Counted from the stretch's first letter, positions 1-5,210 are shown. The stretch: DNA of 5,210 bases from Erythrobacter sp. (GCA_013214365.1 JABSPI010000131.1:1-5210); one strand, 5' to 3'. The notes: generated by a model not told the origin, from the sequence alone. Translations and numbers: made by a program.

Positions 1-708
1 CTCCGGCAGAGTCGCAAGCTTGCTCTGAGCGGCCGCCAACTCGCTTTCGCCGGCAGATTGCACAGTTCCGAAAATTTCCGGCCGATCCGATTCCAGCCAT
101 TGCGACAGGTTTTGTTTGCGGCTTTCAAGCTCCGCAAGATCAAGCTCGAGCCGGCCGCGTTCGGCCTGAAGCGCGGCACGGCGGCCGGCGTCGACTTCGG
201 GGGCGGCGAGCTCCGCATCCAATTCGGCGATCTCAGCGGTGAGCGCGGCGGTTTCCGTCTCGATCAGGCTGGTGACCTGTGTCCGGGTGTCCGCGGCCAG
301 ATCGGTTGGCGTGGTGAGCCCGATCATCTGGAACACAGCGAACATCGCAAAAACGCTGAAAAGGAACATCGCCATCGGGCTGACAAATTTGGCCCGCTCG
401 CCATTGATATAGCGGCGGGTCAGCTGGCCGGGGCGAAACAACAGCAGCGGCAAAGTCAGCCAGAATTTGCCATCGAGATGCAGCACGCCATGGATCAGGT
501 CATGGAAAATTGCGCTGAGCGTGCGGTGAATCTGCACCTTTTGCCCGCAATTGGGGCAATAGGGTGTGCCGCTAAGCGGAGCGGCGCAATTGAGGCAGGT
601 CTGGCCAGATCCGGCGTGGGCGGGCGCATTTCCGGTCGCCGGCTCTGTCGCGCGGCCCAGCAGCGATCCCTCAACCGCGGTGCCCATGCCTTCGATAATA
701 TCACTCAT
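1..708 (-). CDS. DUF3667 family zinc-ribbon membrane protein, 3' end cut off by window
   Basis: The first 236 residues are present and the gene continues past the left edge. Residues 38-41 (CLNC) and 51-54 (CPNC) form a four-cysteine zinc ribbon. The DUF3667 signature follows: a conserved histidine-rich stretch HGVLHLDGKFW at 73-83, then LFRPGQLTRRYINGER at about 90-105. A hydrophobic segment, probably membrane-spanning, covers about 111-131. Residues 140-236 are rich in Glu, Ala, Leu and Arg and look like a long coiled coil with heptad-like leucines. The family has no established biochemical function; it is a membrane protein family common in sphingomonads and related bacteria. The start at 708 gives MSDIIEG, and a purine-rich GGACAGGCAGGG lies just upstream. 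A terminator separates it from rpoZ, so it is probably transcribed on its own. The family call is confident; the role is unknown. Confidence 0.85.
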   Translation of the reverse strand, partial: MSDIIEGMGTAVEGSLLGRATEPATGNAPAHAGSGQTCLNCAAPLSGTPYCPNCGQKVQIHRTLSAIFHDLIHGVLHLDGKFWLTLPLLLFRPGQLTRRYINGERAKFVSPMAMFLFSVFAMFAVFQMIGLTTPTDLAADTRTQVTSLIETETAALTAEIAELDAELAAPEVDAGRRAALQAERGRLELDLAELESRKQNLSQWLESDRPEIFGTVQSAGESELAAAQSKLATLPE

Positions 709-745
709 CCCTGCCTGTCCCCGATGGCTTTGATCTGCGCGCGGG

Positions 746-774
746 CATGTAAAGCTGCGCTGCGGCCTGTGCAA
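746..774 (-). promoter_or_regulatory. weak sigma70-like promoter candidate for the DUF3667 gene
   Basis: On the minus strand TTGCAC (774-769) is followed after 17 bases by TACATG (751-746). Each hexamer matches the -35 or -10 consensus only in about half its positions. The pair would start transcription some 30 bases before the ATG at 708. Position and spacing are right, but the hexamers are poor. It is offered because the terminator at 819-846 implies that the gene needs its own promoter. Confidence 0.25.
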
Positions 775-818
775 TCGCAATTGCGCAATGCCAAATGTAC
801 AGCGGCACACCAGATGTG

Positions 819-846
819 AAAAAGGCCGCCAAACCGGCGACCTTTT
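819..846 (-). terminator. intrinsic terminator downstream of rpoZ
   Basis: Read on the minus strand, AAAAGGTCGCC (846-836) pairs with GGCGGCCTTTT (830-820) across a 5-base loop. This is an 11-bp stem with a single G-U wobble. It ends in a run of five T (823-819) that partly overlaps the stem, with a matching A run on the 5' side. It starts 54 bases after the rpoZ stop codon and before the next gene. The A-run/T-run symmetry means that the opposite strand would also form a hairpin ending in U. Confidence 0.85.
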
Positions 847-899
847 CAATCACTGACAAGCGGGCTTGGCCCGGCTCGTCAAAATCTATGGCACAAGGC

Positions 900-1244
900 T
901 TAGCCTTCGTAATCGGCCCCGATCGAGGTCGAACGGGTTGGCGCACTGGCGGTGATCCGCAGAGCTTCGGCCGACTGGCTGAGCGAACCGATTTCATCGG
1001 CATCATCTTCGTCGTCAGGCAGGATTTTCTGGAGATTGGTGACCAGCGCTTCCTTCAGCTCTTTGGGCTTGATCGTCTGTTCCGCGATCTCGCGCAGGGC
1101 CACAACCGGGTTCTTGTCGCGGTCGCGGTCGATGGTCAATTCGCTGCCGCCTGAAACATCGCGCGCGCGCTGAGCGGCGAGCAGGACGAGATCGAACCGG
1201 TTGGGAACCTTGTCGACGCAATCTTCAACAGTAACGCGTGCCAT
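900..1244 (-). CDS. rpoZ: DNA-directed RNA polymerase omega subunit
   Basis: The 114-residue product is the omega subunit, which helps to fold and assemble RNA polymerase by clamping the beta-prime chain. The N-terminus [20 protein letters not shown], then [12 protein letters not shown] (residues 22-33) and [11 protein letters not shown] (44-54), match the RpoZ family strongly. The C-terminal third (about 75-114) starts with an acidic PDDEDDADE stretch and ends in a Ser/Thr/Ala-rich tail that looks disordered; alphaproteobacterial omegas are longer than the 91-residue E. coli protein. An AAGG sits about 9 bases before the ATG at 1244 (minus-strand AAAAAGGCCTCTAACC). A promoter at 1287-1315 and a terminator at 819-846 make it a likely single-gene unit. 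The usual partner relA/spoT is not next to it here; a DUF3667 gene follows instead. Confidence 0.97.
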   Translation of the reverse strand: MARVTVEDCVDKVPNRFDLVLLAAQRARDVSGGSELTIDRDRDKNPVVALREIAEQTIKPKELKEALVTNLQKILPDDEDDADEIGSLSQSAEALRITASAPTRSTSIGADYEG

Positions 1245-1286
1245 GGTTAGAGGCCTTTTTTGAAACAGAATGTCTGGAAGATTTGC

Positions 1287-1315
1287 GAGCTAGGGGCATT
1301 GCCCCCGAAAGTCAA
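1287..1315 (-). promoter_or_regulatory. rpoZ promoter, sigma70 type, with inverted repeat in the spacer
   Basis: On the minus strand TTGACT (1315-1310) and TAGCTC (1292-1287) are separated by exactly 17 bases. The -35 matches TTGACA at five of six positions; the -10 is weaker but has the leading TA. Transcription would start near 1280, giving a leader of about 36 bases before the rpoZ ATG. The spacer holds a perfect GGGGC-ATT-GCCCC inverted repeat at 1293-1305 (plus-strand reading), placed between the two hexamers where a repressor or activator could sit. A GATTC (a GANTC site, the CcrM methylase target in Alphaproteobacteria) lies at 1317-1321, next to the -35. The promoter is likely; regulation by either element is inference. 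Confidence 0.6.
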
Positions 1316-1322
1316 CGATTCT

Positions 1323-1337
1323 CCGCTGGATCAGCGG
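1323..1337. repeat. short inverted repeat upstream of the rpoZ promoter
   Basis: CCGCTG (1323-1328) and CAGCGG (1332-1337) form a perfect 6-bp inverted repeat with a 3-base centre. It lies just upstream of the rpoZ -35 element and downstream of the dnaB hairpins. It has no T run. It could be an operator or part of the RNA structure at the end of the dnaB transcript; nothing distinguishes these. Confidence 0.45.
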
Positions 1338-1349
1338 CCAGGCGCGCTT

Positions 1350-1395
1350 CCCGCGGGCCGGGCGCATTTCGCCCAGCTTGCACCCGGCCCGCGGG
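1350..1395 (-). terminator. 13-bp GC-only hairpin after dnaB, probable transcript end
   Basis: The arms 1350-1362 and 1383-1395 (CCCGCGGGCCGGG and its exact reverse complement) form a perfect 13-bp all-G/C stem around a 20-base loop. It begins 26 bases after the dnaB stop codon and ends about 35 bases before the rpoZ -35 element. That is where the dnaB transcript should end. No T run follows on either strand, so this is not a classical intrinsic terminator; it may end or stabilise the dnaB mRNA as a U-less hairpin. The inverted repeat itself is certain; the function is inferred from position. Confidence 0.5.
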
Positions 1396-1397
1396 CA

Positions 1398-1414
1398 TAT
1401 GGGCTCCACCCATA
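1398..1414 (-). repeat. 6-bp hairpin directly after the dnaB stop codon
   Basis: TATGGG (1398-1403) and CCCATA (1409-1414) pair perfectly across a 5-base loop, starting 7 bases after the dnaB TAG. It stands in tandem with the 13-bp hairpin at 1350-1395. The pair may act together at the 3' end of the dnaB mRNA. There is no T run. Confidence 0.45.
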
Positions 1415-1420
1415 GGCGCG

Positions 1421-2938
1421 CTATTCAATGCCCCAGTCGGAATAATCCTTGAAATTGGGCGAGGTGAACTTGGTGAACTCGCTCTGGAACAGCAAAGGCA
1501 CATTGCCGGTCGAACCGTGGCGCTGCTTGGCCACGTTGAGCGAGGCGCGCCCGCGCACTTCGTCAAATTTTTGCGACCATTCGGCGTGCTGCGCTTCGGC
1601 TTCGGCGGAGCTGAACGATCCATCCCCGCGCCGCCCTTCTGGTTCGATCGAGGCGAGATAATAATCTTCGCGATAGACGAACCACACCATATCCGCGTCC
1701 TGCTCGATCGAGCCCGATTCGCGCAGGTCAGACAGCATCGGGCGCTTGTCTTCGCGCTGTTCAACCGCACGGCTGAGCTGGGAGAGTGCGATCACCGGCA
1801 CGCTGAGCTCTTTGGCGAGCGTTTTGAGGCCCCGGCTGATTTCCGAAATTTCGTTGACCCGGTTGTCATTGGCGCGGCCCGAACCTTGCAGCAATTGCAG
1901 GTAATCGACCACGATCAAGCCAATGTCATGGCGCCGTTTCAAGCGCCGCGCGCGGGTGCGCAGCGCCGAGATGGTGAGCGCGGGCGTGTCATCGATATAG
2001 AGCGGGAGCTCAGCCAGACGTTGGCTGGCATAGCTGAGCTGCTGGAAGTCGGCCGGGCTCATCTTACCACTGCGCAGCGATTCTGAACTGATCTCGGCCT
2101 GTTCGGCCAAAATACGCGTGGCCAGCTGGTCCGCGCTCATTTCGAGGCTGAAAAAGGCGGCTGGCGCCCCGTAATTGAACTCACCACCATCGCGTTGCCA
2201 TTGCAAATGCGCCTCGGCGCAATTGAACGCGATGTTGGTCGCCAAAGCGGTTTTGCCCATGCCCGGACGCCCGGCAAGAATGATCAGATCGGATTCGTGC
2301 AATCCCGATGTTTTGCGGTCGATCGTCTCCAGCCCGGAGGTTTTACCCGACAGGCCGCCGCCCGAATTCATCGCCGCCTCGACCATTTTGATCGCGGTCA
2401 TCGCCGCTTCGCGGAAGGTTTCGGCCTCTTTGCCTGTCGCGGCCCCTTCGGCGACCCGGTAAAGGTCGGCCTCAGCCGCGGCGATGCGATCGACCGGGCT
2501 GGTTTCTTCCGAAGTGTCGAGCGCGCCTTCAACCAGGCCGCGCCCGACGCTGACCAATTCGCGCAGCAGCGCCAAATCGTAGATCTGCTGCGCCAATTCG
2601 CGCGGCGCCAGCAGGCCCGCACCATTAGCGGTCAATTGCGCAAGATATTTGGGCCCACCCAATTCCTTGAGCGCTTCATCCGCCTCAAAATGGGGCCGCA
2701 AGGTCACCGGCGATGCGGTGGCATTGCGCTCGATCAGGGCGAGGACGCGTTCGTAAATGCGTTGGTGCAGCGGTTCAAAAAAATGCTCCGCCCGGATCGG
2801 GGTCTGCAATTCCTCGATCACACGGTTGTCGATCAACACCGCGCCAAGAAAGGCGGCCTCGGCCTCAAGGTTGGAGGGCAGCTTGCGTGCAGTGTCGTCG
2901 TCTGATTCGACGAGCATCATTGTTTTGGGTTCGGCCAT
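1421..2938 (-). CDS. dnaB: replicative DNA helicase DnaB
   Basis: This 505-residue hexameric helicase unwinds DNA at the replication fork and recruits primase. The N-terminal DnaB_N domain (about 20-125) begins LPSNLEAEAAFLGAVLIDNR. A linker region leads to the RecA-like ATPase: Walker A GRPGMGKT at 223-230 (Lys229), SLEMS after it, Walker B LIVVDYLQLL with Asp345, then the strongly conserved SQLSRAVEQR and DLRESGSIEQDAD. About 15 residues around CAEAHLQWQRDGGEFNYGAP, between Walker A and SLEMS, are extra relative to E. coli DnaB. There is no intein and no damage. I chose ATG 2938 (MAEPK). In-frame ATGs at 2965, 2959 and 2956 are alternatives and add up to nine residues. The reading frame stays open to 3175, but that part would overlap the divergent UPF0262 gene and does not look like DnaB. 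The AGGGGG before 2938 lies unusually close to the ATG, so the exact start is uncertain. Confidence 0.97.
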   Translation of the reverse strand: MAEPKTMMLVESDDDTARKLPSNLEAEAAFLGAVLIDNRVIEELQTPIRAEHFFEPLHQRIYERVLALIERNATASPVTLRPHFEADEALKELGGPKYLAQLTANGAGLLAPRELAQQIYDLALLRELVSVGRGLVEGALDTSEETSPVDRIAAAEADLYRVAEGAATGKEAETFREAAMTAIKMVEAAMNSGGGLSGKTSGLETIDRKTSGLHESDLIILAGRPGMGKTALATNIAFNCAEAHLQWQRDGGEFNYGAPAAFFSLEMSADQLATRILAEQAEISSESLRSGKMSPADFQQLSYASQRLAELPLYIDDTPALTISALRTRARRLKRRHDIGLIVVDYLQLLQGSGRANDNRVNEISEISRGLKTLAKELSVPVIALSQLSRAVEQREDKRPMLSDLRESGSIEQDADMVWFVYREDYYLASIEPEGRRGDGSFSSAEAEAQHAEWSQKFDEVRGRASLNVAKQRHGSTGNVPLLFQSEFTKFTSPNFKDYSDWGIE

Positions 2939-3083
2939 GCCCCCTGATGCGCGCATCATCGTCATCGGGCAACCGCTTCTTGGCCCTAAAGCGCGATCTT
3001 GCCCTGTGGATTGCGGGGATTGCTTGGCCTGATTGGCTCGAAGTGCTTGAAGTGAGGGGTGTGCATCTGCGAAGGCAGGGGTG
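2939..3083. promoter_or_regulatory. divergent control region between dnaB and the UPF0262 operon
   Basis: These 145 bases must hold the start signals for dnaB (leftward) and the UPF0262-GH25-cdd operon (rightward). I find no hexamer pair good enough to name as a promoter in either direction. Visible features are a near tandem GAAGTG repeat (CGAAGTGCTTGAAGTG, about 3039-3054), repeated GATTG words at about 3009-3036, and a DnaA-box-like CAATCCACA on the minus strand at 3013-3005 with two mismatches to TTATCCACA. Confidence 0.5.
3072..3080 (+). promoter_or_regulatory. ribosome binding site deciding the UPF0262 start
   Basis: AAGGCAGGG lies directly before GTG 3081 and ATG 3084. The AAGG core is 8 bases from ATG 3084, which is good spacing. 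This favours the ATG over the adjacent in-frame GTG, which would add only one residue. Confidence 0.6.
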
Positions 3084-3599
3084 ATGACTTTTTCGCCATC
3101 CGATTCCGCGAGCCCCCAAGGGGCGCATCGCATTGGCCATATCGCGCTCGATGAAGAGACGATTTTGTGGCGCAATGCCGATGTCGAGCAGGAGCGCAGG
3201 GTCGCGATTTATGATCTGATCGAGGAAAACACCTTCAAGCCCGTGCGCAGCGCCGAGCGCGGAGCCAAGGGGCCCTACCGTTTGAGCCTGGCGGTGCGCG
3301 ATGGTCGTTTGGCGATGGATATTTCGGACGCACAAGACAATCCGCTCGAAACCTTGTTGATCGGGCTGGCTCGGTTTCGCCGGCCGATCCGCGAATATTT
3401 CGCCATTTGCGACAGCTATTATCAAGCCATCCGTAAAGCGACACCGGCTGAGATCGAAACCATTGATATGGCCCGGCGCGGGATCCACAACAGCTCTGCC
3501 GAGCTGTTGGTCGAGCGGCTGGAAGGCAAGGTTGAAACCGATTTTGCCACCGCGCGGCGGCTGTTCACGCTGATCTGTGTGCTGCATATCAAGGGCTAA
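3084..3599 (+). CDS. UPF0262 family protein, conserved alphaproteobacterial, function unknown
   Basis: The 171-residue product belongs to UPF0262, an uncharacterised family found almost only in Alphaproteobacteria. Diagnostic blocks are IALDEETI (20-27), DVEQERRVAIYDLIEEN (33-49), GPYRLSL (63-69), FRRPIREYFAICDSYYQAIR (98-117), IETIDMARRGIHN (124-136) and the C-terminal TARRLFTLICVLH (156-168). The last two are the most conserved parts. There is no signal peptide or membrane segment, so it is probably cytoplasmic, and the length is typical. It is the first gene of a three-gene operon: the GH25-like gene starts 7 bases after its stop, and that gene's ribosome site lies inside its 3' end. In many other Alphaproteobacteria I recall this family near hisD and a small phosphatase gene; that setting is absent here. 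The biochemical role is unknown. Confidence 0.93.
   Translation: MTFSPSDSASPQGAHRIGHIALDEETILWRNADVEQERRVAIYDLIEENTFKPVRSAERGAKGPYRLSLAVRDGRLAMDISDAQDNPLETLLIGLARFRRPIREYFAICDSYYQAIRKATPAEIETIDMARRGIHNSSAELLVERLEGKVETDFATARRLFTLICVLHIKG
3591..3595 (+). promoter_or_regulatory. ribosome binding site for the GH25-like gene, inside the UPF0262 3' end
   Basis: AAGGG at 3591-3595 lies just before the UPF0262 TAA and 11 bases before ATG 3607. Translation of the second gene is therefore probably coupled to the first. Confidence 0.55.
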
Positions 3600-3606
3600 T
3601 TGAACT

Positions 3607-4383
3607 ATGGCTGGCACCGGCAAAGGCGGACAGACGAGGGCCAAAAGAGGCGCCCGCAAAAGCTCGCGCAAACCGCGTTCGGGGGGCGCGCGCAGTGGAT
3701 TTTCGCGCTGGGTTGTCCGGGGCGTGGCATTGGTGGCCTTGATCGGCTTGGGGTTCGCGGCGTGGCTCTGGTGGGATATGCGCACGTGGCGCCCCGATCC
3801 GGCGCTTTACCCTGAACAAGGCGCGCTGATTTCCAGCGGTGCGGCGGGCACGCGGTTCGAGACGCTGGAGGCGATCGGGGCTGATTTTGTCTATCTTGAA
3901 TTGGCAGGCGCAGGCCGGGCCCCTGATCCCGGCTTTGCCGCAAGGCTCGCATCGGCCCGTGCATCGGGTTTGCGTGTTGGCGTGGTGCAACCGTTTGATC
4001 CGTGCCTGCGTGCGGACGAACAATCGGCGCGGTTCAATCGCATGGTCCCGCGCGATGCCGATCTGTTGCCGCCTGCGCTGGCGCTCACCCGGACGGGCTC
4101 CGATTGTATGCCAGTGGTCAGCGATGCCGCGATCGAAAGCGAGTTGATGACCTTGATCAATCAAATCGAAATGCATGCAGGCCGGCCGGTGATCTTGAAA
4201 CTGGGAAGCGAATTCGAGGCGCGCCATCGCATTGCGGGGACTATTGCGCGCGACTTGTGGTTGATACGTGATCGGGCGCGCCCTGATTATGCCGGGCGCC
4301 CATGGCTGTTATGGAGCGCCAACAGCCAATTGGTGAGCGAAGCGGATGATCAAGAAATTGAGTGGATGGTGATTCAACGATGA
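3607..4383 (+). CDS. membrane-anchored GH25 lysozyme-like protein, probably catalytically degenerate
   Basis: The 258 residues begin with a very basic tail (ten Lys/Arg in the first 30). One hydrophobic segment at about 35-56 (VVRGVALVALIGLGFAAWLW) follows, then an outward-facing domain. That domain matches the sphingomonad GH25 (muramidase) pattern: GADFVYLELAGAG (91-103), DPGFAARLASARASGLRVG (107-125), DPCLRADEQSARFNRMVPRD (131-150), LLPPALAL (153-160), DYAGRPWLLWSAN (227-239) and IEWMVIQR at the end. GH25 enzymes cut peptidoglycan with Asp/Glu residues in a GIDVS-like first strand and a DxE strand. Here those positions read GALIS (72-76) and LALT (158-161), so Asp74-, Asp159- and Glu161-equivalents are Leu, Ala and Thr. 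Cys133 and Cys167 could form a disulfide. The fold assignment is by pattern; loss of activity is inference. It may bind the cell wall instead of cutting it. It overlaps cdd by four bases. Confidence 0.75.
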   Translation: MAGTGKGGQTRAKRGARKSSRKPRSGGARSGFSRWVVRGVALVALIGLGFAAWLWWDMRTWRPDPALYPEQGALISSGAAGTRFETLEAIGADFVYLELAGAGRAPDPGFAARLASARASGLRVGVVQPFDPCLRADEQSARFNRMVPRDADLLPPALALTRTGSDCMPVVSDAAIESELMTLINQIEMHAGRPVILKLGSEFEARHRIAGTIARDLWLIRDRARPDYAGRPWLLWSANSQLVSEADDQEIEWMVIQR

Positions 4384-4802
4384 ACGAGACGGAAACCAAG
4401 CTTGTAGCAGCCGCGCGCAAAGCGGCGCAGGAGGCTTATGCCCCCTATTCTGAATATCAGGTCGGCTCGGCATTGTTGTTCGATGACGGCGCGATCATCA
4501 CCGGGTCCAATGTTGAGAACGCCAGCTACGGGCTTAGCCTATGCGCCGAAACAGTGGCGGTCTCGCGTGCTTTTGGTGAAGGGCGGCGTGGCGGTCTGGA
4601 AATGGTTGCCGTAGTCGGGCCGATGGACAAAGGCGATGGAGCACCGATCACGCCATGTGGCCGGTGTCGCCAGATTCTCAACGAAATCGCACAATTGGGC
4701 GGCACCGATCCGGTCGTCTTGTGTGTCGGCAATGAAGAGGTGCGCCGGGTCTTGTTGTCCGAATTGTTGCCCCATGCGTTCGGTCCGGCACACCTCACAT
4801 GA
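4380..4802 (+). CDS. cdd: cytidine deaminase
   Basis: The 140-residue enzyme hydrolyses cytidine and deoxycytidine to uridine and deoxyuridine in pyrimidine salvage, in the cytoplasm. It is the short, homotetrameric type. Ribose-binding NVENASYG covers 44-51. The zinc and proton-shuttle motif CAE has Cys55 and catalytic Glu57, and PCGRCRQ supplies zinc ligands Cys93 and Cys96. The N-terminal AYAPYSEYQVGSALL block is classic for the family. All key residues are intact. The start ATG at 4380 overlaps the TGA of the GH25-like gene (ATGA). An in-frame upstream codon at 4362 would add six residues but lies deeper inside the previous gene. There is no strong ribosome site, only a GGATGG about 15 bases upstream, which fits translational coupling. 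It is the last gene of the operon. Confidence 0.97.
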   Translation: MNETETKLVAAARKAAQEAYAPYSEYQVGSALLFDDGAIITGSNVENASYGLSLCAETVAVSRAFGEGRRGGLEMVAVVGPMDKGDGAPITPCGRCRQILNEIAQLGGTDPVVLCVGNEEVRRVLLSELLPHAFGPAHLT

Positions 4803-4834
4803 GATGACACCCAATGCGCCGAGCGCAAAGGGCC

Positions 4835-4855
4835 GTTCAAAAGCGCAATTTGAAC
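4835..4855. terminator. weak bidirectional hairpin between convergent cdd and DUF4197 genes
   Basis: GTTCAAA (4835-4841) and TTTGAAC (4849-4855) pair perfectly over 7 bp with a 7-base loop. They lie in the 54-base gap where transcripts from both sides should end. The stem is A/T-rich and no T run follows in either direction, so the terminator call is tentative; the inverted repeat itself is plain. Confidence 0.35.
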
Positions 4856-4856
4856 C

Positions 4857-5210
4857 TCAATTGCCGAGCAGACCGCCGATCGGATTGGCGCGAAACTTAC
4901 CCTCTTCCTTGGCGATGTAAGAGAAGATCCCGTCGAGCCCCTGATCGGTAACCGAGGCGTTGATTTTCTCGCGGCTAAGGCCGGCTTGGCGAATGAAACT
5001 GTGCTGGTCGGCCAAGCTGTCGAATGTTCCGTAGACGCCGGCATCCTCAAGCGCACCATCAATCAGCGGCTGCAACCGTGAGTGCAAGCGGTCATTCGAA
5101 GAGGTGCGCAGATATTGCGTGCCGCCATCTTTCTTGTCGATGATGCTGGGCACATCGTTAAATGACAGATCGTCGATCGCATCGCGGAAAATGGGCTTGG
5201 CCTCTCCCGC
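4857..5210 (-). CDS. DUF4197 domain protein, N-terminal part outside the window
   Basis: Only the last 117 residues are present, and the 5' end lies beyond the right edge. The reading frame is open from the window edge to the TGA at 4857-4859. DUF4197 features are AKPIFRDAIDDLSFND near the left end of the visible protein, then IIDKKDGGTQYLRTSSNDRL, LQPLIDGALEDAGV and the family-typical VTDQGLDGIFSYIAKEEGKF followed by RANP near the C-terminus. Members usually have about 220-250 residues, with an N-terminal signal peptide and a periplasmic or envelope location; that part cannot be seen here. The function is unknown. It converges on cdd. Confidence 0.85.
   Translation of the reverse strand, partial: AGEAKPIFRDAIDDLSFNDVPSIIDKKDGGTQYLRTSSNDRLHSRLQPLIDGALEDAGVYGTFDSLADQHSFIRQAGLSREKINASVTDQGLDGIFSYIAKEEGKFRANPIGGLLGN

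Noticed and set aside
776..785. 10-bp perfect palindrome CGCAATTGCG upstream of the DUF3667 gene
   Set aside because: It is real as a string but short and isolated, and does not sit well relative to a convincing promoter. One such palindrome is not surprising.
58..819. Plus-strand open frame of 253 codons
   Set aside because: It is antisense to the DUF3667 gene and runs through its promoter region and the rpoZ terminator. The product is a low-complexity, Arg/Gly/Ala-rich sequence with no family likeness, as expected for a shadow in GC-rich DNA.
709..899. Possible small RNA or small gene between rpoZ and the DUF3667 gene
   Set aside because: Apart from the terminator and a weak promoter candidate I see no tRNA-like fold, no ribosome site with a conserved short frame and no second terminator.
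1238..2086. Plus-strand open frame of 282 codons
   Set aside because: It lies opposite dnaB and across the hairpin-rich gap. The protein is Arg/Ala-rich with no domain, while the minus strand encodes unmistakable DnaB.
2195..2905. Plus-strand open frame of 236 codons
   Set aside because: It is antisense to the N-terminal and Walker A part of dnaB, with no recognisable motif.
1421..2938. Possible intein in DnaB, a common insertion host
   Set aside because: The Walker A, SLEMS, Walker B and SQLSR blocks follow at normal spacing and the length is 505 residues, so there is no intein.
2865..3785. Minus-strand open frame of 306 codons spanning the dnaB start and opposite UPF0262/GH25
   Set aside because: It overlaps three well-supported genes and the divergent control region. 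Its composition is typical of a reverse-frame shadow.

Overview
The window looks like ordinary chromosome from an alphaproteobacterium, most likely a sphingomonad of the Erythrobacter/Sphingomonas type. This rests on three observations. The DNA is GC-rich. A UPF0262 gene is present, a family largely confined to Alphaproteobacteria. The flavour of the replicative helicase, omega subunit, DUF3667, GH25-like and DUF4197 proteins also fits. Genus-level placement is inference. There are no tRNAs, rRNAs, insertion sequences, CRISPR arrays or phage genes.

Layout. The left part (1-2938) is a minus-strand series read right to left: dnaB (replicative helicase, 2938-1421), rpoZ (RNA polymerase omega, 1244-900) and a DUF3667 zinc-ribbon/membrane/coiled-coil protein (708 to beyond the left edge). 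These look like separate transcription units. A chain of hairpins and a good sigma70-type promoter lie between dnaB and rpoZ, and a convincing hairpin terminator lies between rpoZ and the DUF3667 gene. A 145-base divergent control region (2939-3083) separates dnaB from a plus-strand operon of three tightly packed genes: UPF0262 (3084-3599), a membrane-anchored GH25-lysozyme-like protein (3607-4383) and cytidine deaminase cdd (4380-4802, ATGA overlap). The right edge carries the C-terminal end of a convergent minus-strand DUF4197 gene (4857 to beyond 5210).

How they work together. dnaB and rpoZ are housekeeping genes for replication and transcription, and cdd is pyrimidine salvage. The co-transcribed UPF0262 and GH25-like genes have no established link to cdd, so the operon points to co-expression rather than a known pathway. 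The most interesting points are the GH25-like protein, in which all three positions that I align to catalytic acids appear to be replaced, and the dense palindromic structure between dnaB and rpoZ, including an inverted repeat exactly inside the spacer of the predicted rpoZ promoter. I see no convincing sign of a new multi-gene system.
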